Origin: Variovorax sp. Root318D1
Lineage (GTDB): Bacteria > Pseudomonadota > Gammaproteobacteria > Burkholderiales > Burkholderiaceae_C
NCBI RefSeq assembly: GCF_001424835.1
Contig: NZ_LMCQ01000019.1
Span: forward strand, 1-45,009
Direction of reading: 5' to 3'
Length of the DNA: 45,009 bases
The number at the start of each line of letters is the position of its first letter. The stretch's first letter is position 1. The notes under the pieces are model-generated. The model was not told the origin of the DNA. It did no database searches and was given only the letters and a program-made list of their open reading frames with translations. The translations under genes were made by a program, and so were the position numbers. Positions 29,494 to 38,747 of the stretch are shown one piece after another.

Positions 29494-32400
29494 TCAGTCG
29501 TACTTCAAGGTGTAGATCAGGTCGAGCCCGCTGGTCTGTCCGGCCTGCCCGCGCAGCGTGAGCCGTTGCGTCAGGTCGTAGAAAATGAAGATCGTGCCGA
29601 AGGTGCCGCCCACGCTGCGTTCGTAGGTCAAATAGAAATCCTTCGACAGCCGCTTGCCGAGCGTCACTGCGGACTCGCGCAGGTCGCCGCCGTTGCCGGG
29701 CCCCTTGAAGCCGAGCTCGTCGAGCCCGAAGCGGCTTGCCAGGCTGCCGCCGCTCCCGCCCTTGCTGACATGGCCGATCAGCGCAAGGGCCGCCTGCTGC
29801 AGCAGCGCCGATTCGCCGCCGCTGGTGGCCGAGGCACGGCCCAGCACTACCCACGACAGCGTTTCCGCATCGGACAGTGCGGGCTCGGAGTAGAGCTTGA
29901 CGCGCGGCGATTGCGCGGTGCCCGTGATCTGCACGCCGGCGCGCTGCGAGATGTTGGGCCGGATCGCGAGGATGTCGAGCGCGGGATTGTCGAACGGCCC
30001 GTTGAAGCGGGCCAGGCCGGTTTCGACGTCGAGCTGCTGGCCATAGGCGCGGTACTGGCCCTTCACGGTCTTCACTTCGCCGGTGATGCGCGGTGGCGCA
30101 TTGAGCTTGGTGCTTCGGATCTCGACCTCGCCCTCGAGCCGTGTGGTGATGCCGCGTCCCTGCACCGCGAAGTCGTCGCCCAGGTCGAAGTTCACTGCGA
30201 TGTCGGGCGGCTTCGCGGTCTCCGGCCGGGCGGCCCGCGCTTCGCTGCTGGCGGCGTCGCGCTGCGCCTGCTCGGCCGCCTCGCGGTCCTTGGCGGCCGA
30301 GCGCACGACCACGTCGGTGCCCAGGCTCGGCGCGGTTTCGTCGGGCAGGATGATCACTGCACGGTCGGTCTTGAGCTTGCCGCGCACGCTGAACTGGCCG
30401 CCGTCGAGCCGGGCTTGCAGGTTGCCCGACAGCGTGACCTGGCGGTCGGTGCGCACCAGCACGCGCAGCGAGCGCAGATCGGCCTGCAGCGCCATGCGAA
30501 TGCCGGTGCCCGATGCGCCGGCCGCACCCCAGCCGATGTCGCCGCGCGCCGAGAGCGAGCCGCCATCGACGGCGGCCTGGCTGGCCGCGGTGCTGCGGTT
30601 GCCGCTCTGGCCCGCGATGCGCACGTTGCTGCCGGCGCCGCCCTTGAGCGTGAATTCGGTGACGTCGATGCGCGTGCCGGTGAGCGTCGCGCGCAGGCGG
30701 CCATCGCGCAGGTCCAGTCCTTCGACGGGCGCGCGCAGTGCGAGCTTGTCTGCGCCCAGCGTGCCGTTCCAGCGCGGCGTGGCGCGGTTGCCCGAGAGCG
30801 CGGCATCGGCGTCCAGCGTGCCTGCAATGCGCCAGCCAGGCGGCGCCAGCATCGACCACACGCCCAGGTTCGGCAGCGCGGCCTTGATGTTGCCGGCCAA
30901 CGGCGCATCGGCCGCCCACTGCCAGCCTTCCGCGCGCTGCTGCATGCGCGTGTTGAGCTGGGCGTCGATCTTGCCCGCGCGTTCGCTGTCCCAGGCCAGC
31001 GTGGCGCGCACCGCATCGGCTTGCGCATCGAGCCGCAGTTCGGCCTGGCGCAAACCGGCGGGCGTGCTGGGTGCGGCTCCGCCGGCCGCGCTCGAGTTCA
31101 TCGTGCGCTCGCTGGCCGTGCCGGTGCCGCGGCTGGTGATGCGCGTGACCAGCGCGGCCTCGCCGGCCTGCACGCGGATGTCCCCGCTCTGCCGCGCGAG
31201 CCGTGCATGGGCGCGCAGCGTGTCGCCGGCGTCGATGTCCCAGTCGCCGTCGAACATCAGGTCGCCGCTCACGCCCAGTTCATTGAAGGTGGTGCTGGCG
31301 CCGAAAGCCTCGGCCCATGCCATCGGAAGGCCTTGCAGCGTGCCCTTGGACTGCATGCGAAAAGCCTGATTGGGTGCCACGCCGCTGCGAGTGAAGCGCA
31401 GCGGCTGCCATTCGATGCGAACGGTACCGGGCGCCGGTCCGCGCAATGTGGCCGTGGCTGCGGAGGCTTCGACATCCAGGCGGCTCGCGGCGCCGCTTCC
31501 GCTCGTCTTGATCGTGGCGGTGACTTCTCGGCCGAGCTCCAGGGTCCAGGGCGCGGCGGCAGTGCCGAAACGCGCGCTGTCCAAGGCCTGCAGACGCAGG
31601 CTCGCGAGCGCGGCACGCCAGTGGTTGGGACCCGCAAGGCCACCACTCGCGCGTGCATCGACCGTGAGCTTTTGCGTGCCCGTGGCAGCTTCGCCCTGCA
31701 GTGCGAGCGTGGCTTGAGCCAGGCTGCCGGCGAGGTCCGCACGCAGGTCTTTCAGCTGCAGCGTAGTGACCGCGGCGTTGCCATTGCCATTTGCGTTGGC
31801 CGCAGGCATGCGCAGGTCGAGCCGAGGTACGCCGAGCGTTGCTTTCAGGCTCGGCTCCGCGATGCCGCGCTGCGCCGGCGCGGCGGGGTTCTCGAGCCGG
31901 CGCTGGATGGTCTGCCAGCCGCCCTGCCAGCTGGCGTCGAGTCGCGCGGAACCCTTGGCGCTCTTGCCCGCGAACACCTTCGACAGCTCGGGCAGGCCCT
32001 CGATCCAGCGCTGCACGGCATCGGCATCGTCGATACGCGCCTTGATGTCGCCGCCCCCTTGCGCCGGTGCGATGCGGCCTTCGAGTTGCGCGCTTCCGCC
32101 CGGCAGCGCCAGGTCGAGCTTGCCGCTCGCGGCCTGCTCGGCCACTCGCACCTGCAGCTTGCCCTCGATGCTGGCGCCTTCGGCCTCGAGGCGCAGGGTG
32201 CGCAGGTCCAGCACCTGGTTTTTCCACTGGCCCTGGGCCAGCGCGCGGTCGAGGCCGAAGCCGGGCATGGCCTTGCTGCCGGCACCGCCTTCGGCGCGGA
32301 GCGCCAGGTCGAAGCCGATCGTGTCTTCGCGTTGCTGTGCCGTCGCCGTGCCGCTGATCGGTGCGCCCGAAAGCTCGCTGTGCAACAGGCCGGCGCGCAC

Positions 32401-33603
32401 GCCGCGCACGTTGGCGCGCACCTGCCACGGTGCAGGCGCCGGGCTCCAGCGGCCCTGAGCTTCGATGCGGCCGCCGCCCGTGCGCAGCATGGCTTCGGGG
32501 ATGGTCCAGTTGGTGCCGTCGAAACCCACACGCGCCTCGACCTCTTCGAGCGGCAGCGCGCCCTTGTCCCACGGCCCGGGCAGCGCGTTGCGGATGCTGG
32601 CCGAGGCCTGCCAGGCGGCGGGGCCGGTGGCTGCATCGGGCTGCAGCTCGACCGTGCCGGTCAGGCGGGTCTTCGGCGCGCCGGGCCAGAGTGCGGCCGC
32701 ATCGACGTTGCGAAGGTCGGCCTTCGCATCGATGACGGGCTGCGGCAGCCAGGGCGCGACATTGGCTTGCAGCTTGGCTTCCATGGGCGCTTCGGCGTCG
32801 GGCTCGGCTGGCTTCAGTTCGGCGGCTATCTGCAGCCGCGCATCGCTACCTGCGAGCTTGCCCTTGATTGCGGCTTCGGCCAGCACGTCGATGCTGCGGC
32901 CTTCGGCCAGCGGCGCCTTCACGCGGCCGTTCAGCGTGGCGTCGAGCGCCATCGGCGCAGGGCCCTGCAGCTTCACGCGCGCGCTGTAGTGGCCTTCGGC
33001 AATGTCGACGCCCTTGACCTCCAGCTGATGCTCGGTACCGGTGTAGCGGTAGCTGCCCGTGAGCTGGTCGGCCTGGAGTGCGGGCGGGCCGGTCCACTGC
33101 AACTGGTCGATGCGAAACGGCACGTCGACCTCGATAGGCAGCGCGAGCTGCTCGAGCGGCTCGGTGGGCGTGTCGCTCGGCGGGCCACGTTTTTCGATGA
33201 CGAGCCGAGCCGCGTGCACTTCGCCCAGCTGCAGCTTGCGCTTGAACAGCGGGGCGAGCTGCCAGCCGATGTCCGCCTCATGCACCTCGACCGCCAGTTT
33301 CTCGCTTTGCCAGCGCAGCCAGCCGATGCGCCCGCCCGTTCGCAGCGAGCCCGTGACCTCGCGGCTTTCGAGCGACTGGCCGGGGGGCAGGTAGCGCGCG
33401 GCCTTGGCCAGCGCGAAGGCCAGCGACTGGTTGGAACCGAGCCACCACCAGGCGCCCGCACCCACGACGAGAACCAGCGCCAGCAAGCCGGACACGGTCC
33501 AGCCCAGCGCACGCAGCGCGCGGCGCGTGCGCGAGCGCCGTGCACGCGGAGCGGCGTTGTCGGGCTGGAGTTCGGCGTCTGTCTGCATCGATGGGGTGCG
33601 CAT
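29494..33603 (-). CDS. tamB: Translocation and assembly module subunit TamB
   Basis: 1369 residues. One N-terminal membrane anchor ('VSGLLALVLVVGAGAWWWLG') is followed by a very long beta-rich periplasmic part. The conserved DUF490/TamB C-terminal domain shows 'RAYGQQLDVETGLARFNGPF', 'GVQITGTAQSPRVKLYSEP', 'ETLSWVVLGRA' and 'DFYLTYERSVGGTFGTIFIF'. TamB spans the periplasm and works with TamA in outer membrane protein insertion and, by newer work on the family, in lipid transport. Its ATG overlaps the tamA stop by one base (TGATG). The opposite strand also has a long open frame, which is a shadow. Confidence 0.95.
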   Translation of the reverse strand: MRTPSMQTDAELQPDNAAPRARRSRTRRALRALGWTVSGLLALVLVVGAGAWWWLGSNQSLAFALAKAARYLPPGQSLESREVTGSLRTGGRIGWLRWQSEKLAVEVHEADIGWQLAPLFKRKLQLGEVHAARLVIEKRGPPSDTPTEPLEQLALPIEVDVPFRIDQLQWTGPPALQADQLTGSYRYTGTEHQLEVKGVDIAEGHYSARVKLQGPAPMALDATLNGRVKAPLAEGRSIDVLAEAAIKGKLAGSDARLQIAAELKPAEPDAEAPMEAKLQANVAPWLPQPVIDAKADLRNVDAAALWPGAPKTRLTGTVELQPDAATGPAAWQASASIRNALPGPWDKGALPLEEVEARVGFDGTNWTIPEAMLRTGGGRIEAQGRWSPAPAPWQVRANVRGVRAGLLHSELSGAPISGTATAQQREDTIGFDLALRAEGGAGSKAMPGFGLDRALAQGQWKNQVLDLRTLRLEAEGASIEGKLQVRVAEQAASGKLDLALPGGSAQLEGRIAPAQGGGDIKARIDDADAVQRWIEGLPELSKVFAGKSAKGSARLDASWQGGWQTIQRRLENPAAPAQRGIAEPSLKATLGVPRLDLRMPAANANGNGNAAVTTLQLKDLRADLAGSLAQATLALQGEAATGTQKLTVDARASGGLAGPNHWRAALASLRLQALDSARFGTAAAPWTLELGREVTATIKTSGSGAASRLDVEASAATATLRGPAPGTVRIEWQPLRFTRSGVAPNQAFRMQSKGTLQGLPMAWAEAFGASTTFNELGVSGDLMFDGDWDIDAGDTLRAHARLARQSGDIRVQAGEAALVTRITSRGTGTASERTMNSSAAGGAAPSTPAGLRQAELRLDAQADAVRATLAWDSERAGKIDAQLNTRMQQRAEGWQWAADAPLAGNIKAALPNLGVWSMLAPPGWRIAGTLDADAALSGNRATPRWNGTLGADKLALRAPVEGLDLRDGRLRATLTGTRIDVTEFTLKGGAGSNVRIAGQSGNRSTAASQAAVDGGSLSARGDIGWGAAGASGTGIRMALQADLRSLRVLVRTDRQVTLSGNLQARLDGGQFSVRGKLKTDRAVIILPDETAPSLGTDVVVRSAAKDREAAEQAQRDAASSEARAARPETAKPPDIAVNFDLGDDFAVQGRGITTRLEGEVEIRSTKLNAPPRITGEVKTVKGQYRAYGQQLDVETGLARFNGPFDNPALDILAIRPNISQRAGVQITGTAQSPRVKLYSEPALSDAETLSWVVLGRASATSGGESALLQQAALALIGHVSKGGSGGSLASRFGLDELGFKGPGNGGDLRESAVTLGKRLSKDFYLTYERSVGGTFGTIFIFYDLTQRLTLRGQAGQTSGLDLIYTLKYD

Positions 33604-35531
33604 CAGAAGGTGAAGCCGAGGCGGAAGTGAAGGCGGAATTTCTTCGTGTCCACGCCATAGGCAAGATCGGCCTGCACCGGCCCCACCGGGCTGCGCCAGC
33701 GCGCACCCACGCCCACGCCGACCTTCGGTTTGAGTTCGCCAGGCTTGTCGGCCACGCCGCCGGCGTCAACGAACACCACGCTCTCCCATTCGGTGAGCTT
33801 GTCTTTGTAGACGAAGGGCCGCTGCCATTCGACGCTCACGACGCCGAGATAGCGGCCAGCCACTATCTGGCCATCGTCGCGCACGGTGCCGATCTGGCGG
33901 TAGCTGTAGCCGCGCACGGTGGTGTCGCCGCCGGTCAAAAACATCAGCGTGGAGGGGATCTGCGCGCTGTCCTTGGCGGACACCGCACCGGCTTCGGCGC
34001 GCAGTTGGAGGCGGCTGCGGCGAGCCAGCGTGGCGTCGTCCCGGCCCTCTGCAAACCCCAGCGGCAGCACGCCGAGCCAGCGTGCATAGGTGCGCGTGAA
34101 AGGCAGCTGCTCGCCGGTCAGCGTGTAGCCCGCGGCCAGTTCGAGTGCCAGGCCAAAGCCTCGCGTAGGCCGGGCGTTGTCGTCGAAATAGCGGCTGGTC
34201 CAGCCCCAGTTGGCGGTGACTGCGGAGGCCGAGGGCGGGGCGTTGGTGCCGCGGTTTTGTGCGTAGTCGTATTGCAGGAAGTAGCTTCGGTCGATGTGGC
34301 CGCTCGACTTGCTGCGCCCGCTGCGCACGCGGCCGCTGTCGACCACGTAGCTGCCCGAGGTTTCGCTCTTGAGGCCGGCGCCCGCGAACCAGCGCCAGCC
34401 GTGATCGTCGGGGATGGCATTCCATTCGGTGGACAGCGATTTGACATCGCTGTCCACCGACAGCCGCGACACGGCACGCCAGCCGAGCAGCGGCAGCTGG
34501 TTGTGAATGTGGTCGATGGACAGGCGCGGCCCGCTGTCGGTGGTGAAGCCGGCGCCCAGCACCACCTTCTGCATCGGGGCTTCGCGCAGCTGCGCGATCA
34601 CGGGCGCTGCCAGCGGCGTGCCGCTCTCGGTGTCGAGCGTGAGAAACACCGAGTCGTAGTAGCCGCTGCTGGCCAGGCGCTGCTGTGCATCGAGGAGCTT
34701 CTGCTGGTCGTAGTCGGTGCCGGTGGGGAGCTGCGCGATGCGGCGCGCGCCATCGGCGTCGTAGCGTTCGGTGCCGCGCAGCACCAGCGGGCCGAAGCGG
34801 TAAGCGGGGCCCGACTGGTAGGTGACGCTGAGCCGGGCCTCTTGCCGGTCGGCATCGATCTCGGCGCGGCTCACTTCGATGCTGCCGGTGGGAAATCGTT
34901 TGGCCGTGAGGCTGCGCAAAGCCGTGGCCTTGGCGTTGTCCCAGCCCTGCTGCGTGAAGGGTAGGCCGGGCCGCAGCGCCCAGGCGGTGCGGATCGAGTC
35001 GCGCTGGGCCTCGGCGGTGGGGTCGTCTGCTATCGCGCCGCCGTAGCTGAGCTGTACGTTGCTCACGCGGGTGAGCTCGCCCGGTTCCACGGTGATGACG
35101 ATCTCGCGCGGAGCCTTGCTGCTGGCCGGTGTTTCGTTGAGTTCGAGTGTCAGCGTGGGCGTGAAATAACCCAAGGTGCCGAGCAGTTCGCGGGCGTTGG
35201 TTTCCGCCGCCACCATGAGCCGCGAGATCTCGGTGGCGCCCAGGTCGTCGAGCGCGCGGTAGCGCTGGATCTCCAGATGCAGCGCGAGGTATTCGCGCAC
35301 GGTGTCGGGCCCGCGCACGTCGACAGTGAATGCATCCCGCCGTGGGCCCTTGTCGCCGTCCTTGCGGGTTTCATCGGCGGCGGTGTCGCCGCTGCGCACC
35401 AGTGCAGGGGAGGCGCTGTCCGTGGCGGCTTCTTTTTTCGGCAGCAGGCTGCATCCTTGCAAAAGCAGGACGCCGAAAAAAAGCAAAGCCGGCAACCACG
35501 CCGGCAGAAGGACTGGGACCACCCTGAACAT
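33603..35531 (-). CDS. tamA: Translocation and assembly module outer membrane protein TamA
   Basis: 642 residues from the ATG at 35531 (MFRVVPVLLPAW), which gives a signal peptide ending in a lipobox-like LLLQGC; the frame is open to 35597 but without signal features. POTRA-like repeats ('GYFTPTLTLELNE', 'VTVEPGELTRVSNVQLSYGG', 'YRFGPLVLRGTERYDADG') are followed by a BamA-type barrel with the conserved 'TTVRGYSYRQIG' and a C-terminal Phe (LHFRLGFTF). A lipoprotein-like signal is unusual for TamA but occurs in Burkholderiales homologues, as far as I recall. It is translated together with tamB. Confidence 0.93.
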   Translation of the reverse strand: MFRVVPVLLPAWLPALLFFGVLLLQGCSLLPKKEAATDSASPALVRSGDTAADETRKDGDKGPRRDAFTVDVRGPDTVREYLALHLEIQRYRALDDLGATEISRLMVAAETNARELLGTLGYFTPTLTLELNETPASSKAPREIVITVEPGELTRVSNVQLSYGGAIADDPTAEAQRDSIRTAWALRPGLPFTQQGWDNAKATALRSLTAKRFPTGSIEVSRAEIDADRQEARLSVTYQSGPAYRFGPLVLRGTERYDADGARRIAQLPTGTDYDQQKLLDAQQRLASSGYYDSVFLTLDTESGTPLAAPVIAQLREAPMQKVVLGAGFTTDSGPRLSIDHIHNQLPLLGWRAVSRLSVDSDVKSLSTEWNAIPDDHGWRWFAGAGLKSETSGSYVVDSGRVRSGRSKSSGHIDRSYFLQYDYAQNRGTNAPPSASAVTANWGWTSRYFDDNARPTRGFGLALELAAGYTLTGEQLPFTRTYARWLGVLPLGFAEGRDDATLARRSRLQLRAEAGAVSAKDSAQIPSTLMFLTGGDTTVRGYSYRQIGTVRDDGQIVAGRYLGVVSVEWQRPFVYKDKLTEWESVVFVDAGGVADKPGELKPKVGVGVGARWRSPVGPVQADLAYGVDTKKFRLHFRLGFTF

Positions 35532-35603
35532 GGGCGGATTTTGACAGCAAGGCGCGCAGGCTCCGGAAGCATCCGGAAACAGAGGCGCATGCCGCACGCC
35601 GCC

Positions 35604-36791
35604 TTACTTCGAAAGCATTCGCATCGCGTCTTCGAGGCCCCGCAGCGTGAGCGGGTACATGCGGTTCGACATGAGCTGCTGCATCACCGCGATGCTCTGG
35701 CGGTATTGCCACACGCCCTGCGGCTCGGGGTTGATCCAGGCGAACTTGGGAAACGCGTGCGTGAGCCTCTGGACCCACTCGGCGCCGGCTTCCTCGTTGT
35801 TGTATTCCACGCTGCCGCCGGGCTGCAGGATTTCATAAGGGCTCATGGTCGCGTCGCCGACGAAAATGAGCTTGTAGTCCTTGTTGTACTTGCGCAGGAT
35901 GTCCCAGGTTGCGAACTTCTCGGAGAAACGGCGCTTGTTGTTCTTCCACATGAAGTCGTACACGCAGTTGTGGAAGTAATAGAACTCCAGGTGCTTGAAC
36001 TCGGTCTTCACGGCCGAGAACAGTTCTTCCACGCGCTGGATGTGCTCGTCCATGGTGCCGCCCACGTCCATCAGCAGCAGCACCTTGACGTTGTTGTGGC
36101 GCTCGGGCCGCATCTTGATGTCGAGGTAGCCGGCATTGGCCGCGGTGGAGTGGATGGTGTCGTCCAGGTCCAGCTCTTCTTCATGGCCTTCGCGCGCGAA
36201 CTTGCGCAGCCGCCGCAGAGCCACTTTGATGTTGCGCGTGCCCAGTTCCTGGCTGTCGTCGTAGTCCTTGTAGGCGCGCTGGTCCCACACCTTGACGGCG
36301 CTCTTGTTCTTGCCAGCACCGCCGATTCGAATGCCCTGCGGGTTGTAGCCGCCGTGGCCGAAGGGCGAGGTGCCGCCGGTGCCGATCCACTTGTTGCCGC
36401 CCTCGTGGCGTTCCTTCTGCTCCTCGAAGCGCTTCTTGAGCGTTTCCATGAGCTCGTCCCAGCCCATCTTCTCGATCTTGGCTTTTTCTTCGGCCGTGAA
36501 CTCGCGCTCCAGCGTCTTGCGCAGCCAGTCGAGCGGCACTTCCTTGGTGAAGTCGGCCAGCATCTCCACGCCCTTGAAGTAGGCGGCAAAGGCGCGGTCG
36601 AACTTGTCGTAGTGCTTCTCGTCCTTGACCAGCGCGGTGCGCGAAAGGTAGTAGAAGTCATCGAGGCCAAAGGCGCCGTCGGAGTTGGGCCCCACCACGT
36701 CGGCCTGCAGCGCCTCGAGCAGCGTGAGGTATTCCTTGACCGAGACCGGCAGCTTGGCCGAGCGCAGCGTGTAGAAAAAATCGATCAGCAT
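35604..36791 (-). CDS. VWA-domain protein, CoxE-like partner of a MoxR ATPase
   Basis: 395 residues. The N-terminal half is helical and charged ('LDWLRKTLEREFTAEEKAKI'). The C-terminal half is a von Willebrand A-like domain with metal-site motif 'LLMDVGGTMDEH', where Gly replaces the usual Ser (DxGxT form). 'KLIFVGDATMSPYEI' is a later conserved block. Such proteins act with MoxR AAA ATPases as chaperone-like systems for cofactor or complex assembly. The MoxR gene lies three genes upstream on the same strand (37731). The client is unknown. Confidence 0.88.
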   Translation of the reverse strand: MLIDFFYTLRSAKLPVSVKEYLTLLEALQADVVGPNSDGAFGLDDFYYLSRTALVKDEKHYDKFDRAFAAYFKGVEMLADFTKEVPLDWLRKTLEREFTAEEKAKIEKMGWDELMETLKKRFEEQKERHEGGNKWIGTGGTSPFGHGGYNPQGIRIGGAGKNKSAVKVWDQRAYKDYDDSQELGTRNIKVALRRLRKFAREGHEEELDLDDTIHSTAANAGYLDIKMRPERHNNVKVLLLMDVGGTMDEHIQRVEELFSAVKTEFKHLEFYYFHNCVYDFMWKNNKRRFSEKFATWDILRKYNKDYKLIFVGDATMSPYEILQPGGSVEYNNEEAGAEWVQRLTHAFPKFAWINPEPQGVWQYRQSIAVMQQLMSNRMYPLTLRGLEDAMRMLSK

Positions 36792-36816
36792 GGTCGGGCT
36801 TTCGTTGGGCTTGTCT

Positions 36817-37413
36817 TCAGCTTCGCGGCTTGTCGAGCAGGTAGAGCAGCTGGGCCTTCACCTCGGGCCACTCGCCCGAGCGCAGGCTGTACATGACGGT
36901 GTCGCGGATGGTGCCGTCGCGGCGCATGGCATGGCCGCGAATCACGCCGTCTTTTCTTGCGCCCAGCCGCTCGATGGCTTGCTGCGAAGCGAAGTTGAAA
37001 TTGTCGGTGCGCCAGCCCACCACGTTGCAGCCGAGGGTATCAAAGGCGTGCGTCAGCATGAGCAGCTTGCAGGTGGTGTTGACGTGCGTGCGCTGGCAGC
37101 GTTTGGCGTACCAGGTGTAGCCGATCTCCACCCGTTTCACGGCCGGCAGGATGTCGTGAAAGCTGGTGCTGCCGAGCACGGTGCCGCTTTCGGCCTCGGT
37201 CACGGCAAACGCAAAGCGGTGGCCGGCTTCGCGACCCTGCAGGGCGGTCTCGATGTAGGTGCGGGTTTCGTGCGGCTCGGGCACAGAGGTGACGCGCAGC
37301 TTCCAGAGTTCGCCGTCGGCCGCGGCGGCGCGAAGGCCTTCTTCATGGCCGAGCGACAGCGGCACCAGGGCCAGGTCGCGGGCCTTCAGCGTGACAGGTT
37401 CGACGAACGCCAT
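36817..37413 (-). CDS. GNAT-family N-acetyltransferase (RimJ/RimL-like)
   Basis: 198 residues from the ATG at 37413 (MAFVEPVTLKARDLAL), about 9 bases after GAGGG; the ATG at 37422 is too close to that site. 'TVLGSTSFHDILPAVKRVEI', then 'GYTWYAKRCQRTHVNTTCKL' (acetyl-CoA binding region) and 'ASQQAIERLGARKDGVIRGH' mark the RimJ/RimL type, which acetylates protein N-termini or small amines. It lies between the VWA and MoxR genes on the same strand. A role in that system is not evident. Confidence 0.87.
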   Translation of the reverse strand: MAFVEPVTLKARDLALVPLSLGHEEGLRAAAADGELWKLRVTSVPEPHETRTYIETALQGREAGHRFAFAVTEAESGTVLGSTSFHDILPAVKRVEIGYTWYAKRCQRTHVNTTCKLLMLTHAFDTLGCNVVGWRTDNFNFASQQAIERLGARKDGVIRGHAMRRDGTIRDTVMYSLRSGEWPEVKAQLLYLLDKPRS

Positions 37414-37438
37414 CTTCAACATCCCTCGGGATTGCTTT

Positions 37439-37690
37439 TCAGCCTCTTGGCTTGCCGTACTTGCGGTCGTACCAGGCCCGGGCCAGCTGCACGCCGCCGC
37501 CGCCGCCCACGCCGATCAGCACAATGCCGAAGATCTCGCGGTTGCCGTAGCCGTTGGGCCCGAAGGCATCCAGCCCCAGCTTGAGGCCGATCCAGCGGCC
37601 GAGCAGCGCACCGGCCACGAACAGCACGGCCTGCGCGACGCCCAGCTTGAGCAGCTGCCCGACCGGATGCGGCGCTTGTGGCTGGCTCAC
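37439..37690 (-). CDS. Small membrane protein of unknown function
   Basis: 83 residues with two hydrophobic segments ('LGVAQAVLFVAGALLGRWIG', 'FGIVLIGVGGGGGVQLARAW') and a basic C-terminus (YDRKYGKPRG). The family is not recognised. It is tightly packed between the MoxR gene (40 bp) and the acetyltransferase gene, so likely co-transcribed with them. Confidence 0.65.
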   Translation of the reverse strand: MSQPQAPHPVGQLLKLGVAQAVLFVAGALLGRWIGLKLGLDAFGPNGYGNREIFGIVLIGVGGGGGVQLARAWYDRKYGKPRG

Positions 37691-37730
37691 AAGGAAACCT
37701 CCGTGCTTCGCACTGCGGTGCGACGGGGTC

Positions 37731-38585
37731 TCATCGGTTGTTCCGCTGCATGAAGACGAGCTTTTCGAACAGCGTCACGTCTTGTTCGTTCTTGAGCAGC
37801 GCGCCCACCAGCGGCGGCACGGCAACCTTGTCGTCCTTGCTCTGCAGGGCCTCGATCGGAATGTCTTCGGCCACCAGCAGCTTCAGCCAATCGAGCAGCT
37901 CGGAAGTGGAAGGCTTCTTCTTGAGGCCGGGCAGGTTGCGCACGTCGTAGAAGGTCTTCATCGCCGACGTGAGCAGTTCCTGCTTGAGGCCGGGGAAGTG
38001 CACCGCCACGATGTGCTTCATCGTCTCGGCATCGGGAAACTTGATGTAGTGGAAGAAGCAGCGGCGCAGGAAGGCGTCGGGCAGCTCCTTCTCGTTGTTG
38101 GAGGTGATGAACACCACCGGCCGGTGCTTGGCGCGGATGAGCTCGCGCGTTTCGTAGCAGTAGAACTCCATGCGGTCGATTTCGCGCAGCAGGTCGTTCG
38201 GAAACTCGATGTCGGCCTTGTCGATTTCGTCGATGAGCAGCGCCACCGGCTCGTCGGCCGTGAAGGCCTGCCAAAGGACGCCCTTGACGATGTAGTTCTG
38301 GATGTCCTTGACGCGTTCGCCGCCGTCCACGTCCTTGAGCTGCGAGTCGCGCAGGCGGCTCACGGCATCGTATTCATACAGGCCCTGCTGCGCCTTGGTG
38401 GTCGACTTGATGTGCCACTGCAAGAGCGGCAGGCCGAGCGATTCGGCCACTTCCTCGGCCAGCATCGTCTTGCCCGTGCCGGGTTCGCCCTTGACGAGCA
38501 GCGGACGTTTGAGCGTGATGGCGGCATTGACTGCCAGCATCAGGTCCTGAGTGGCGACGTAGTTGTCTGAGCCCTTGAATTTCAT
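37731..38585 (-). CDS. MoxR-family AAA ATPase
   Basis: 284 residues from the ATG at 38585 (MKFKGSDNYVATQDLMLAVN). The frame is open far upstream, but that part only mirrors the cytochrome gene. Walker A 'GEPGTGKT', Walker B 'VALLIDEIDKAD', sensor 'VVFITSNNEKELPDAFLRRC' and the AAA lid are present. MoxR proteins work with VWA-domain partners to mature enzymes or complexes; the VWA protein is at 35604. It is divergent from the cytochrome c gene, with a 162-bp gap between the starts. Confidence 0.92.
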   Translation of the reverse strand: MKFKGSDNYVATQDLMLAVNAAITLKRPLLVKGEPGTGKTMLAEEVAESLGLPLLQWHIKSTTKAQQGLYEYDAVSRLRDSQLKDVDGGERVKDIQNYIVKGVLWQAFTADEPVALLIDEIDKADIEFPNDLLREIDRMEFYCYETRELIRAKHRPVVFITSNNEKELPDAFLRRCFFHYIKFPDAETMKHIVAVHFPGLKQELLTSAMKTFYDVRNLPGLKKKPSTSELLDWLKLLVAEDIPIEALQSKDDKVAVPPLVGALLKNEQDVTLFEKLVFMQRNNR

Positions 38586-38670
38586 GAGTGGAACGCAAGC
38601 AGGTGGAGGAAGGCCGGGTGGAGAAAAGAACACACTCGATTCGCTTTGCGCGGCCTTTGCGCGGCCGGCG

Positions 38671-38699
38671 TGGGTTCCCGGAGGACCCTTGCATATAAT
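38671..38699 (+). promoter_or_regulatory. Candidate sigma-70 promoter of the cytochrome c gene
   Basis: A perfect -10 box TATAAT (38694-38699) has a weak -35 (TGGGTT, 38671-38676) at 17-bp spacing. It would place the transcript start about 40 bp before the cytochrome start codon. Confidence 0.5.
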
Positions 38700-38747
38700 C
38701 GAATGTTGATTCGAAAAACTGTAGCTCCACGAGATTGTGCGCGCAAA

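Noticed and set aside
29467..33630. 1387-residue open frame on the strand opposite tamB
   Set aside because: Longer than tamB but only a high-GC shadow: composition is Arg/Ala/His-rich without domains, while tamB shows its full conserved C-terminal domain.
36730..36760. Other TTGACC sequences as further Crp/Fnr-type sites
   Set aside because: The other copies I saw (for example here and near 18768) lack the matching GGTCAA arm and mostly lie in coding or hairpin sequence.
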